This document shows positions 44,843-55,468 of a stretch of DNA of 64,000 bases, piece after piece. Source of the stretch: Aurifilum marmelostoma (taxonomy: Eukaryota; Ascomycota; Sordariomycetes; Diaporthales; Cryphonectriaceae); the NCBI GenBank assembly GCA_027559495.1, contig JAMXSV010000017.1, positions 620,001 through 684,000 on the forward strand, in the 5' to 3' direction. Position numbers and translations under genes: made by a program. The notes under the pieces are model-generated. The model saw only the letters and a list, made by a program, of their open reading frames with translations, did no database searches and was not told the DNA's origin. Position 1 is the stretch's first letter; each line of letters begins with the position of its first letter.

Positions 44843-47760
44843 GGCAACTGGGTCACCGGCATGGACGATCTGTATTGAGCATTCATTGTTTCCATGGAGA
44901 ATATCATGTGTACCAAGTCAAGATACTATCTGAAGGCTATGCGAAGCACACAAGAGTATGTAGCCTGATACGAATCACTGTGGGCTTCATTACAATGAGG
45001 ATGGTGCAGGACAACATTTCATTAGGCACCTTATTTTCTGGGAGACTGCCAAATTCCACCCCCCCCTTCCGGGTTCGACCACCAACCCGAAAAGGAGAAA
45101 GAAAGAGAAAAAAACCAAGAAGAGACAAGGAGGGGGGGGGGGGTAAGGTGGTCAAATCGCCCTTCGGTCCTGATTCAGTTGTCCGTTGTCTTCCCATTCC
45201 CTTCTTTCTCCTTTCCTTCTGCCCTTTGTCTACCTAGGTATTTCTCTGGGGCGCGGGGATTCTAGCGTTGGGGTCTGATTCTCCAGAAACACGTCTTTCC
45301 AACAACACTCCTTTTCCAGGCAGCCGAGTATAGCGGTCCCAAGGCTGTTGTTATTCTACACACTCCTCCTTCAGGCCGTACACAAGTTCCAGCTGCAAGG
45401 TTCTTTCTCCGCGTGTGTATTTTATTTGTCCCGAGGTAAGACGCCCAAGGAACAACTTGGAATAAATAGTGGGTGGGCTCATTCAGATCTGCATGTTACC
45501 TTGTCAGGTTCAAGTTTGGCGTGCTCCTCCCGTCTCACCCCTCATGCAACTTGGTGGGTAAAAGGTTTAAAAAAGCCCCGAGGGGCCTGGGAAAAGATGC
45601 CGCAAGAAAGCAAAAGGCTGGCACCTCGCATCAAACCCTTCGGCAAGCAACCCGACCGAGATGCCCGGAAGAGAGAAGGAAAAAAATGCTCTTCTTCTCT
45701 GACTGTGGTTTCACGAGAAGAGGGGATGTAAACGCCGGGCCCGAGTTGAGGTCGAATGATCAGTATTAGTATCAAGTAAGAATATGACCTCACTGTTCAA
45801 TGTTGTCACTTTTCAGCCGCCTTTTCTCTGTTTTTTTTTTTGGGGGGGGGGGGGGTTCTTCTTGGTCATATCTTTATCTATACTGAAGTCAGCTTGCATT
45901 CGTATGCATGAGCGCTCTTTGGAACAAGAATTGCCCAGCTGCTGCTGCACAAGAAATGAAACATCCCATGATGTCTCTAACACACAAGGCTCAGGTAAGT
46001 TTTGCGTGGTAGTTTGAGGATCTGTCACATCCATTCCGTTCCAACGTCTGCGACAACACGTCCCGAGAAAGAATCCTACGTAACGACCCAACTTGAGATT
46101 GGTGAGGCACGGTGGCCCTGTGTGGAGCCAAGCTTGCGAGATCGGTTTGAGAGACATGTCCAGCTCAGTCGGCCTCCGGTCAATCCGCGCCAAATTCATT
46201 CGATGGGAGAATAAGTTGCGTTCTTTGGGGGCACCCAAGGATACGAACTGACATGTCAGAAAAGAGACGGAAAAAAAAAAGGACACTGTAGGTCATTGCA
46301 TCTCCGAAACGAAAAAAGCTGGAGGGAGAAATATGACCAAAAAATCTCGTGATGAGGCAGGGCAATTAGGGCCATCAGTAATCAACAATCACCTGCAGTG
46401 ATGGGGGCGTTCAGCAGAGGCGCACGCGCATTCAATAGTTCGATGCAGTATGGTAGACAGCATTGCAGCAGCGGGACTCGCCGACGTTTTTAGTAACACA
46501 TCAACTACATAAGCCTTGGCTTGGGCTGTAGAACCCTAACCCTTTGGTGTCTCACTGCCTGAAAAGGTAGCACTGTACGTCCGTACATCTCCCTCTCGTT
46601 CTTCGGGTCCTGGTAATAATTGCACAAATCTGTTTGTTTGAGAACGGATACACTCTTCATCTTTCTTTCCACTTCTTTTGTCTTCTTCTTCTTCAGCACG
46701 TGGGAAGACCCTCATTCAACTGACGCTTCTCAATCTAATCGACCTATTTCGATTTGTTTACATGCATCCAAGGTCCATCCTGTCCAGCCCAAAACTGGTG
46801 ACTAGCACACCCTCCCCTCTTCATTCTTCCTGAATTAGAATCAATGGTCGGCCCATTTGAGTGGCCCCATGGCCCATGGCTTCGAAGGAAGACCCATTTT
46901 AAGTTCCATCGTGCGGATAAGCGCGAGAGCCCCTCCCTCCAGCAGCCATAACGGTCTTGAACCCTGGTCGTAAGCGCCGCCTCTCATGCACCCGCGGCAC
47001 AGCCCTTCACACTCGCAGCTTGCTGACGATCTGTTCTATGTCTCTTTTTGCAGGTCAGGGTACCCACCCTTAGACGACATCTTCGCGCAGGGAACTGAAT
47101 GTCTTCTGCTTCTTCCGCGCCACGGTTCCATAGTGCTAGTCACAGCTGGACACGTCCAAACCCAGGTCCCAGATGGCCGGGACCTCATGCTGCTGCAGTC
47201 CAAGCTGGTGCCCTGTGCCCCTTCAGGTACACAGAGCTGATGGAAGGGCCTCGATCTCGATCCTGCCAGGGCCTCATCCTGTCCTGTCCCGGTCTGTTGG
47301 CCGCCATGGAATCCTCTTTCTGATGGGATTACCACAGAGCGACTTTCGGACCGTCAGATCCAAAGGCCCTGAGCGGCTGTGACATGACAACGTTCCCCCT
47401 CCCTCTGGTCCCCCTCCTCTCCTTGTCCAAAAAGGTATTGAGACCAACACAGCGGGCATGTTTGTCGAATAGTGGCTTCGCTAAATGGCCGCCTAGCCTG
47501 ATGTGCGTCCTGTAAGGCTGCATGGCCCCCTCGGAACTGCACCCTCTGCCGGTTTATCTCTTCATTCTCTCGCTCTCTGGTTTTTTTTTTTCTGAAATCC
47601 TCTCTTGTATCTACTTGCTTCACCTCTTCTATGTCTCACCTGCCTTTCGTCCGCTCCAGACGCTCGCTCGCTCGTGCCGATCATCGTCATCCGTGACCAC
47701 GGCTGATATCGACGTCTGCTTGCTTGCTTGCATCTGTCCGACCCAGACAATGTAGCCTCA
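44843..47760. other. Gene-free 2.9 kb spacer
   Basis: Between uL4m and the Cys-rich membrane protein, both on the plus strand. It contains a G12 run at 45132-45143, a T11-G14 homopolymer junction at 45831-45855, a short CCCTAA telomere-like motif at 46532-46543 and a CT-rich leader at about 47560-47690. Open frames in it are short and featureless. Confidence 0.55.
46532..46543 (-). repeat. Interstitial telomere-like motif
   Basis: AACCCTAACCCT, two units of the telomere repeat in the orientation opposite to the copy at 23026. It may equally be a telo-box type promoter element; it lies about 1.2 kb upstream of the next gene. Confidence 0.5.
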
Positions 47761-48933
47761 ATGCATTCACGTATTAATTTTCTTGTTCTTCTGCTCTTTA
47801 TTGGCATAATTTTCTCTCCTTTAGTACTTGCCACGACGGAAAATAAAGACCTCCACAGCGATATCACACCCTTTCGACGACGCCTCGACCCCGGTTCGCT
47901 CTTCAGACATCCGCGTCGCGCATCCTCAGAGACGTGCCCGACCGACTATTTCCAGTGCGGCAACGGTCTGCCCAGCAACTTCTGCTGCCCAATAGGCGAC
48001 TCTTGCAATGCCTTGGCGGATAACACGACCGTGCTCTGCTGTCCAGACGGCCAGGACTGCTCCTCCATCGAGCCCATAACCTGCAGCATATCCGACCTCG
48101 ACGCCACGGCCTTTCCTGCCACATCGGTCCACACGACAAACCTGACGGGAGAGCTGCCGACGTGTGGGGAGGGATGCTGTCCGTTCGGCTACTCTTGTAA
48201 TGATGACTCGACGTGCGATCGCACCAAGAGCACCACGCTGGAGTTAGCCACGTCGACCCCCTCATCTACGTTCGCGATGACGCTCACTACCTTCGCTACT
48301 GGGACTGCTACTGGCCTGGTCATGGCCACAGAGACGCCACAGACCAGCCCAACCTCTACCTCCAGCTCCTCCTCCTCCTCCTCCTCATCATCATCATCAG
48401 ACTCCTCAGGAGACAAGCAACGGACGATCGAAATCGCAGCTGGTTCGGCAGCTGGTGGTGTTCTGTTTATCGGAGGACTCATCGTCTTCGCACTGGTGAT
48501 GAGGAGGCGGGCAGAACGCGCCGCAAGCCCCTCAGAGTCAACCAGAGAACTTGGCACGCAGAGCAGGTCGACCAGGGCAACCGTGCCGTACCAGAGCAAC
48601 AGGTCAATAGGCACCCTTCCTCCCTATCAGGGCAGGTCAAACGGGACACTCCCTTCACACAGCATCTCGGCCCCGGAGCCCTCTCCTCCACCACCTCCGC
48701 TGCCTCCAAAAGAATACTACGCACCACCAAAGAGAAAGCGAACGTCATTGCTCAGCTGGGTGCCATCGGTTATCAACCGCACACCAGTAGAGCTGCCAGC
48801 AACGCCGGTTCCGCAGTGGGATCAGATTCGGCGACCTGAAGAAGCTTATGGAGCATATGCCGGGCAACATCGGGGGACCATCCACGAGCTAGAGGCGGAT
48901 GCGAGATGGCTGTCTCGTGAGGCCTCACAATGA
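47761..48933 (+). CDS. Cys-rich, Ser-rich single-pass membrane protein
   Basis: Single exon of 390 residues; no named family is claimed. The ATG at 47761 opens a signal peptide (MHSRINFLVLLLFIGIIFSP). The frame runs a little upstream only from non-ATG codons. The ectodomain has two clusters of paired cysteines of the CCPxGxxC type: NFCCPIGDSCNA to LCCPDGQDCSS, and CGEGCCPFGYSCNDDSTC. These resemble granulin- or chitin-binding-like knots. A Thr/Ser linker with a run of 13 or more serines follows, then one transmembrane helix near residues 225-248 (AAGSAAGGVLFIGGLIVFAL) with an MRRR stop-transfer. The cytoplasmic tail is Pro-rich and basic. It could be a wall sensor or surface receptor. Lies 387 bp upstream of another membrane-protein gene. 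Confidence 0.8.
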   Translation: MHSRINFLVLLLFIGIIFSPLVLATTENKDLHSDITPFRRRLDPGSLFRHPRRASSETCPTDYFQCGNGLPSNFCCPIGDSCNALADNTTVLCCPDGQDCSSIEPITCSISDLDATAFPATSVHTTNLTGELPTCGEGCCPFGYSCNDDSTCDRTKSTTLELATSTPSSTFAMTLTTFATGTATGLVMATETPQTSPTSTSSSSSSSSSSSSSDSSGDKQRTIEIAAGSAAGGVLFIGGLIVFALVMRRRAERAASPSESTRELGTQSRSTRATVPYQSNRSIGTLPPYQGRSNGTLPSHSISAPEPSPPPPPLPPKEYYAPPKRKRTSLLSWVPSVINRTPVELPATPVPQWDQIRRPEEAYGAYAGQHRGTIHELEADARWLSREASQ

Positions 48934-49320
48934 AGCCGGGGTCTTAGTCAACTAATACCAATTTGCATCTGATTTGACTGTCAGCTGTGTGCGCCGCTTG
49001 CCTAGCTTTTGTGTGCATGTATGTGTTCGGGAGAAAGACTGCCGCCTGTAATGCCTGGAATCTGTCTCACATTACTTTGTCTGTTTGATGTTCTCTCGAG
49101 ATGTTCGCGGTCTTGCTCGAACCTCCTTTCAGCCAGAAGACCATTCTCTGTTACAGCTCTGGCTTTGACAATGTCCGTGGTGAAAAGGACGCTCGAATCA
49201 AGCAAGATGATTTCTACTCCTCAAGATATGCACAACAAGATCCATTCGATTCTTTTCCTCCGAACTCCACCATTTTCGATGAAAATCTTCCAATGCCAAT
49301 ACTAGCCAGTATCACCGCTC
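48934..49320 (+). other. Spacer between two membrane-protein genes
   Basis: A 387-bp interval. An open frame from about 49101 crosses it, but its residues show no motif. It probably contains the 3' UTR of the left gene and the promoter of the right one. Confidence 0.45.
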
Positions 49321-51169
49321 ATGTTCGGACGTGGGCTTCTAGGACTCATGGGTCTCGGCTTCTTCTCCGAGATGAGCGGGCGACCAGCCTTCTCCTCCTC
49401 CTCCTCCAGGCCCTACAAGCTCGTGCACGACACGGCGCACCTCTTCCTCCCCTTCACTCTCGCGGTCTTCAACCTCATCCTCGGCGGCGTCCTCCTGACC
49501 ACAGGGGGCAGGCTCTCCAGGGCGGTGCTCGTGGGCTTCTGCGCCACGGCCGGCGTCCTTCTTGGGATTTTCTTGATCTGCCACTTCGCCCTCTACTGGG
49601 TCCGTACGAGAAGATTGATGAAGGCCGAGGAGCAAGGGGATGACGGGGACAGCAGTAAGTCGGCTTCGTCGGTGAGAAGGGACTCGCCGCTACCGCCACC
49701 TTCTGGGGGCCCTGTGAGAGTGGTGAGTCCCAAGTTTTTCTGCGCGGAGTGTGGGAGGCGGCTGCAGAGGCAGGGCATCGCACCCCCGCAGGGGAATCCT
49801 CAAGAGGTCCGGCGAGAGGTATGTCATCCTGAATGGACAAAGCCCCTTTCTCCTGTTGAAGGAGCAGAAAAAGAAACGGCAGACTTCCAGCTGATATTTC
49901 CCCGATCCTCGGTCAAGAATGAGGCTGACTTAATGGATTCTGCAGTCACCACAGTTACATTTCCAATGTCCACACGAACAAGCACCACGGCAAGGTCATG
50001 AAGCCGACCCAGTAGGGGACCGCAGAGTGAGGGAATTGAGGTGTTCGTTCGCACCAGATCATCCCTCCATGCTTCCAGCGCCTCTAAACATCTCGCGCGT
50101 GCCGAGGGATACTGCGAATGGGCCAGTATCCTTTAGAGCTGTTCCCATTTATGTCCAGCAGCAGCGCCACCAAGCCGCCGTGGAGCCACCAAGCCTTCGC
50201 ATACGCGTCCCACCTCGACGAGGACATGATCAGGTTTCTGCCGTTGCAGGGAGCGAGAGCCTTCCATCCAAGCACAACGAAGGCCTGTCGTCTAATCACG
50301 ATGCACAGCACAAAGCGTCTGCTGAAGGAGGGCAAGTGCTTGTGCAACGACCTCAGAGAGCAGCAACGACGTCCGACAGACTTCACGTACCAAGGAGGAG
50401 ACCACGCGGACCACGACCTCAGCATACCTCCTCTATGCCGGACAATAGAGAAAATACGCAAGCATTCTCTTCCGTGCATCCAGAGCAGCAGCAGCCTGCA
50501 GAGAATGGATCCGCCACGTTGGGAGCGGACCAGGACTCTGTATCACAACAGTACCAAGATATGGAGCGGACCCTGCAGGATTCTGAAGCCAGGCCTGGTG
50601 AGACCACGCGAGGACATATAGTGCTCATCGAGGAGCCAGCTCTAAGCAACCTAATCAGCCATGGCGTTCTCAAGTGGGACGACTTCGCACCAGCCAGTGC
50701 GCAAGACCCGTCGGTACATGATTCCAACGGGTCATCCAAATCTTCCTCTCTCGGCCAGGGCGACAGTAACGCGCACATCTGCAGCAACCCGCACAAGAGA
50801 ACCGCGGAACTGCGACAGTCGCCTACTTCTTTGCACAGGGGCATGAGCCAACGGGTCCAGATCGTCTGTCGAGGCCCCTCGATGGACTTCTCCGGGGACA
50901 GCGGGTACTACACGACGTCCTCCGGGCCGTATTCGGCGGAGCTGCGGGACCCGTATTCGGGTGGGAGACAGCATGGTGCATGGGAGACGGATGTGCCCCG
51001 CAGGCGTTCGAATTTCCCCTTCTTGAGAAGAGAAAGCTCTCGTGCCTCCTCGGAAGGATCACTGCAGAGCCGGTCGGATGCGCCCGACGACAGAGGTCAT
51101 GGAAGGACGCTTCGACGGCGAAGTTCGGCACCAAGCCTGCGTGGTAGTTTCGGAAGCTCCAAGTGCTGA
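49321..51169 (+). CDS. Two-TM membrane protein with zinc-ribbon-like CxxC and disordered tail
   Basis: No recognised family. I join two open frames through an intron at 49819-49945 (GTATGT donor, GGCTGACTT branch, TCTGCAG acceptor). Exons 49321-49818 and 49946-51169 are both in phase 0, giving 573 residues. The N-terminus has two hydrophobic helices near residues 38-61 (HLFLPFTLAVFNLILGGVLL) and 67-93 (AVLVGFCATAGVLLGIFLIC), followed by a basic VRTRR. A short KFFCAECGRRLQRQ pair of cysteines lies near 138. The remaining 400 residues are low-complexity, rich in Ser, Arg, Gln and Pro. They include a DFSGDSGYYTTSSGPYS segment and several RRRSS/RRESS-like sites that could be kinase targets. The start is the first ATG of the open frame; an upstream exon cannot be excluded. 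Confidence 0.6.
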
Positions 51170-51314
51170 AAGCGCCACGAATTCTACATGATGTAGAAAT
51201 CAAGCAGTTTCTTGAAAGCAAGAAGTGTTATGATTCCATGTGGTATCGGATTCCCAAACGCCTGGTCATGAACATGTCGATGCCTAGATCCCCCCCCCCC
51301 CCCGGCAGTTCATC

Positions 51315-51962
51315 TTACAAGATCTCGTCCTCGTCTTGTGGTGCTGGTGCTGGTGCGGGCATGGTGGCACCTGAGCTATTCGCGCCCACGCCAGTGTTCG
51401 GCCCTCCGGTATCCTGCATCTCATCATCCATCTCATCAGCCTCCTCTTCACCCTCATCCGCCAACCCGGCAAACTTGTTCGCTCCTGCTGCTGCCGCCGC
51501 CTCCTTCTTCGTCGCGGAAGCGTTGATCTCGTCCCAGTTCTTTCTCCGCCCTTCAATATTCCGCGCCGAATCCTTGCTCTTGGCGACCTTGACCGCCGTC
51601 CTGTCCAGAATCTCCTCTGCGCGCTCGAGGCCGCGCTCGTGGCGCCTCCTCGCGCGGGAGCTCAGAACGGCCTTGCGCCCGCGCTTGGCTTTCTTGCTCA
51701 CACCGGCGTTCTGGTAGAGACCCAGCACGGAAGGGCGCTGGTTAAGAGACTCGGAGGGGGGTTGGACATCTTTGAGGGACTTGTCGGTGTTGATAGAGGG
51801 CGAGGTGGCACGGCGGGCGGCGCGGGAGTGTATGGAGGGGGCTGTATTTGTTGGTGCGACCCCGGGTTAGTGATGAGGGCTGAGTTGGAACAGAGAAGAG
51901 AGGGAAGAGCTCCTTTGTGGGACCGGCTCACCTTTGCCCTTCTTCGTATTTGTCTTTGCCAT
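51315..51962 (-). CDS. ALB1: Ribosome biogenesis shuttling factor Alb1
   Basis: Alb1 works with Arx1 on late pre-60S particles and shuttles between nucleus and cytoplasm. Exons 51962-51932 and 51841-51315 give 185 residues. The intron opens GTGAGC and closes ATACAG with a CACTAACCC branch. The start MAKTNTKKGK joins APSIHSRAARRATSPSINTD and KSLKDVQPPSESLNQRPSVL, the signature Alb1 N-terminus. A basic region (SKKAKRGRKAVLSSRARRRH) and a charged helix follow. An Ala-rich and then acidic C-terminus ends in DEDEIL. The ATG opening the larger exon frame in isolation is not used. Its 3' end converges on the two-TM gene with 145 bp between stops. Confidence 0.9.
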
Positions 51963-52278
51963 CTCGTCTCCTTATGTGGGTTTGTTTTTGTTTTGGTTTT
52001 GGGGAATCGAAATTAGAAAGAAAGTTGAGAGCAGCAACTGAAATCTTGCTTGTCCTTGCTATCGCGATAAGAAATTTTAGCGGGGCTCAGGCCTGCTCCC
52101 ACCCTGGTGTACACTGAATGCTCCACCAGCCCAGCGCCCCCGGGGGGTGGCCTGGTCATGGACAGTTATACTTTGCTCTGGGGTGAATATAAGTAAGTAC
52201 TTACGGAAAGGAAAAGTCCCCAGGACTTGTTGACCAATTTGTCCCTTTATCGCTAGGCATATTTTTGACATCTGAAAA
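51963..52278. promoter_or_regulatory. Bidirectional promoter, ALB1 / methyltransferase
   Basis: A 316-bp gap between divergent starts. It contains a perfect 12-bp palindrome GTAAGTACTTAC at 52193-52204, 75 bp before the methyltransferase ATG. Regulatory use is inferred. Confidence 0.5.
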
Positions 52279-53226
52279 ATGTCTGCTGCCACTAACACCG
52301 CAACCTCAGCACAGTCAGGATTCGGCTTTAATCCGGCTCAAGGTGTGGACTGGACTCAGTACCTCGCCTACCGCCCGGCCTACCCAGACTCGTTCTTCTC
52401 GCTCACCCACGACTACCACGGCCGCAAGCCTGGCGCCGCCTGGACAACAGCCCATGATGTCGGGGCGGGCTGTGGCGTCGTCTCTAGCAGGCTAGCCTCC
52501 CACTTCGAAGATGTAATCGTGTCAGATCCGAACGAGGGGTACACTGCCCTGGCCAAGAAGCTTCTGGTCGAGGACGCCCACCTGCCAGAGCGGAAGTTCA
52601 CCTTTCTCCAGGAGCGCGCCGAGCAGAGCAGCGTGGGAGACGGGACAGTCGATCTCATCTCGGCGTGCGAGATGATGCACTTTGTGGACACTGACGCGGC
52701 GGTGCGGGAGTTTGGCAGGCAGCTTAAGCCTGGGGGCACGCTCATGGTGGGCTTCTATGCCGTTCCCCGCATGCGGGGGAACAACCCCGCCCAGCAGGTG
52801 TGGGAGGCAATCTGGCGCGAGTTTGCGAGGCATGCGAGGGGGGATCTATTTGACCGTGCTTACAGACTCTCCAATGCTGCCTATGAGCCTCTTGCATTGC
52901 CTGAGGATGACTGGACGGACGTCAAGAGAGTCTATTTCAATTCTCCTGGCAGCACTGACCAGTGGATGTTAAGTGGTGATGACCGGGTCGGCGAGAGCAG
53001 GGTCGGACCAGGCGAGGAGAAGGTCTGGGTCGATCACGATGATGACTGGACTGGTTTCCATGACATTGCGTGGCTTCGGGCTCATCTCGCGACACTGGTG
53101 CCGCGCATTCCAGAATCCGCACTGCAGCAGTACTGGGACGAGTTGGAGTTGGCCCTCGACGGGCAGAAGGTCAAGCTTGAGTTCCCGGCCGTGGTGATCC
53201 TGGCGACCAGGGCCGAAAACTTGTGA
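52279..53226 (+). CDS. Class I SAM-dependent methyltransferase (Tmt1-like)
   Basis: Single exon of 315 residues. A Rossmann-fold methyltransferase of the family that includes yeast trans-aconitate methyltransferase Tmt1 and related fungal enzymes; the substrate is unknown. Motif I is HDVGAGCGVVSSRLA near residues 59-73. The acidic end of strand 2 is VIVSDPNEGYTALAK, motif post-II is FLQERAEQSSVGDGTVDLIS, and motif III is the LKPGGTLMVGFYAV strand. The N-terminal YLAYRPAYPDSFFSLTHDYH is characteristic of this family. The C-terminal part carries WDELELALDGQKVKLEFPAV. No targeting signal, so probably cytosolic. The start is the first ATG after the divergent promoter. Confidence 0.88.
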   Translation: MSAATNTATSAQSGFGFNPAQGVDWTQYLAYRPAYPDSFFSLTHDYHGRKPGAAWTTAHDVGAGCGVVSSRLASHFEDVIVSDPNEGYTALAKKLLVEDAHLPERKFTFLQERAEQSSVGDGTVDLISACEMMHFVDTDAAVREFGRQLKPGGTLMVGFYAVPRMRGNNPAQQVWEAIWREFARHARGDLFDRAYRLSNAAYEPLALPEDDWTDVKRVYFNSPGSTDQWMLSGDDRVGESRVGPGEEKVWVDHDDDWTGFHDIAWLRAHLATLVPRIPESALQQYWDELELALDGQKVKLEFPAVVILATRAENL

Positions 53227-54138
53227 ACCAGATTCAACGGGCCAGAGACCAGAGAAGCGATCTCTTGAGAGCGTTGATGCTGTTCCTGGTCCCGCTCTCT
53301 CTTCTCTCCATCTCTCCTTGAACGTCACCTGGACACCATCGTGTACGAACATCGCTTGCGACACGGCTCAGCATGTCGGACGGGGAAACCGGGCAGCCTG
53401 GGGTCATCGACAACGAGCCACAGCGACATTCCATATCTTCTTCGAAATGAGGAATGCGTAGATCGAAAATGGAAATATGGTTAAGCGACTTTTGTCATTT
53501 CGTGTTGATCTGAGGTCCCTCTCCTCCCCCACAGGTCTAAGCTGTGGACAACAGTACTGTGAATACATGTGCGCAGGCCCAGTGTGAATAGTCCAACAGG
53601 TGGGGCAAAACAGTGTAAGATGGTTGGATCAGACCTCCTGGAGTGGGACAACGCTTGGTCAGGAACAGGGAGAGAGCTCTGAGACTGGCATTTCGGCAAC
53701 ATGATAGTATGTTATCCCACAGAGCTTCAGCCTAGAAGACATCACTGTATGATCTTGGGGCCGCCAACCTCATTATTCTTGCGTATCTTCTCCTAGATGT
53801 GCAGTGACTAGCGGCCATCTAACACCTATGCCACCAAAACAGGTAGCCTCCACTGGGCCCAGGGAAGTCAAGTGCTAAGATGGCACACTCAAGAGAAAAA
53901 GGATACTGGTCTATCGAGCTTGCACCTTTTTCTGATACACAAGAGCAGCTTTTTAAATTCTTATTTCTTATAGGTTTGTGCCATAGTTTCTACAGAAGTT
54001 GTTGAATGGCTTGAGACACACGCTCACTAATTCAGCATGTCATACCTGCTTGCCTGCTGAGACCTGTGAATATATGCGGCAAGACGTATTGCAAAATACT
54101 GGAGGGGGAAAAAAGAGGGCACGGGAAAGGAAAAGGAG

Positions 54139-54143
54139 AAAAA
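54139..54143 (-). terminator. RNA polymerase III terminator of tRNA-iMet
   Basis: A run of five T on the minus strand, 13 bases past the mature 3' end, with a further T4 run beyond it. This is the usual Pol III stop. Confidence 0.75.
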
Positions 54144-54156
54144 GAGAATACGTGAG

Positions 54157-54228
54157 TAGCTACGATTGGTTTCGATCCAACGTCCTCCGGGTTATGAGCC
54201 CGGCGCTCTTCCCCTGAGCTACGTAGCT
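54157..54228 (-). tRNA. Initiator tRNA-Met (CAU anticodon)
   Basis: A 72-nt cloverleaf without intron. The 7-bp acceptor AGCTACG pairs with CGTAGCT. The D arm is GCTC-AGGGGAA-GAGC. The anticodon arm is CCGGG-CTCATAA-CCCGG with CAT as anticodon, and the T arm is GTTGG-ATCGAAA-CCAAT. Three traits mark it as the initiator rather than the elongator: an A1:U72 pair, three G:C pairs next to the anticodon loop, and an AUCGAAA T loop lacking the usual TTC. It delivers the first methionine to the 40S subunit. The internal A and B boxes overlap the D and T arms. Confidence 0.95.
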
Positions 54229-55468
54229 GCTGTTGTGTATGAAGGTGATGTAGTTTTTCTTTGACTCATATTCTTTGTCAAGACAAAATTTTCACGATGT
54301 GTGTGTTCGAAGTGGGTCCATCTCAGAAGCAAAGTCCTCTGGGCAGCAACAGTGCGGCTGGACACCAGATTAGGCAGGTATAGAATCGCTCTCTGAAACT
54401 TCTGTTCCTTTTGGATGAAGAAAAATTCCCTTCTTCTCCAGAAACCACTTGGTCTTTTTTGGTGTTTTTTTTTTTTTTTTTTTTTGGGGGGGGGGTCCAG
54501 AATATATGTTTGTGTGGCATTGTTGGGTTTCTGAACTGGCCCCGAAATATTGCCTTGATACGTGCAGACAAAAGCTGTCACTTCAGACCCTGCTGCCCAG
54601 CCCCATGGTCCAGCGTCTTCAGATTGTGACTTCAGCTATTATGGTGGACATTAGGCCTCGGCACTCAAGTTACATTACCCCGCTATTCATGTCTATAGCG
54701 GTGGACTCAATACCGGAAGAGACAATCCAGATCATGCTTAGAATACAACACAATTATTTTGTAGTTTATGTTTTCTGGGGGGAGAACCTGATGTGCACAG
54801 AACATGGCATGTGGGTTGGGTAGATATGTGAGAGGAAGTCTCCCACTTAGTCCTCATCTGAGAGACCATGTCACCAGAGACCCTCTTCTGAAAGGCTGAC
54901 TGCATGAAGTATAGGTGCTGCTTCGCGCTTTGTAATCATGTCATCAATGACTACTCACATGCATCAATGGAGAGCATTGCACCCTAATTTTGGCAATGTC
55001 CTATGAATACTGTGGAGCGGGGTCAAGTCTGAGGAGGGGTGGGAAATCCAGAGTGTTCATTGCCGGTGATGGACCGAGGCAGTCAGTGCTGCATCAGAGG
55101 GAAAGCGTAGGACTACATAATTCAATACAGGATATAGAAAACTATTTCATCAATGAACCGTAACATTTTACGTGGTATCTGTTGCTGGCGCAAGACAATG
55201 ACAACACATCTAATTGCGACCTTCAGTGCTGTGTACAGTAGGATGTTTCAGTGGCAGGCATAGTTGCGTAAGAGGCTCCATTTAATGCTGCATCACTTCC
55301 GAATTTTGATTTCTAAGCCTGCCCCAGATTAGTAAAGCCCCATAAGCTTGGAATGCACTGAGCATACAAGTGATATAAGGCACTACACACCCTGACACCT
55401 AAGAATTCAAGGCATCCTGGCTCATAACAATGACAGCAAGACTCGGGAATATTGCAAAGCATCTCAAA

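Larger units (their letters stand above)
53227..55468. other. Gene-poor spacer containing a tRNA gene
   Basis: A 2.2 kb interval between the methyltransferase and the glutathione transferase. Apart from the initiator tRNA at 54157-54228 and a T21-G10 homopolymer junction at 54465-54495, I see no feature. It is relatively AT-rich in its right half (54900-55470). Confidence 0.55.
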
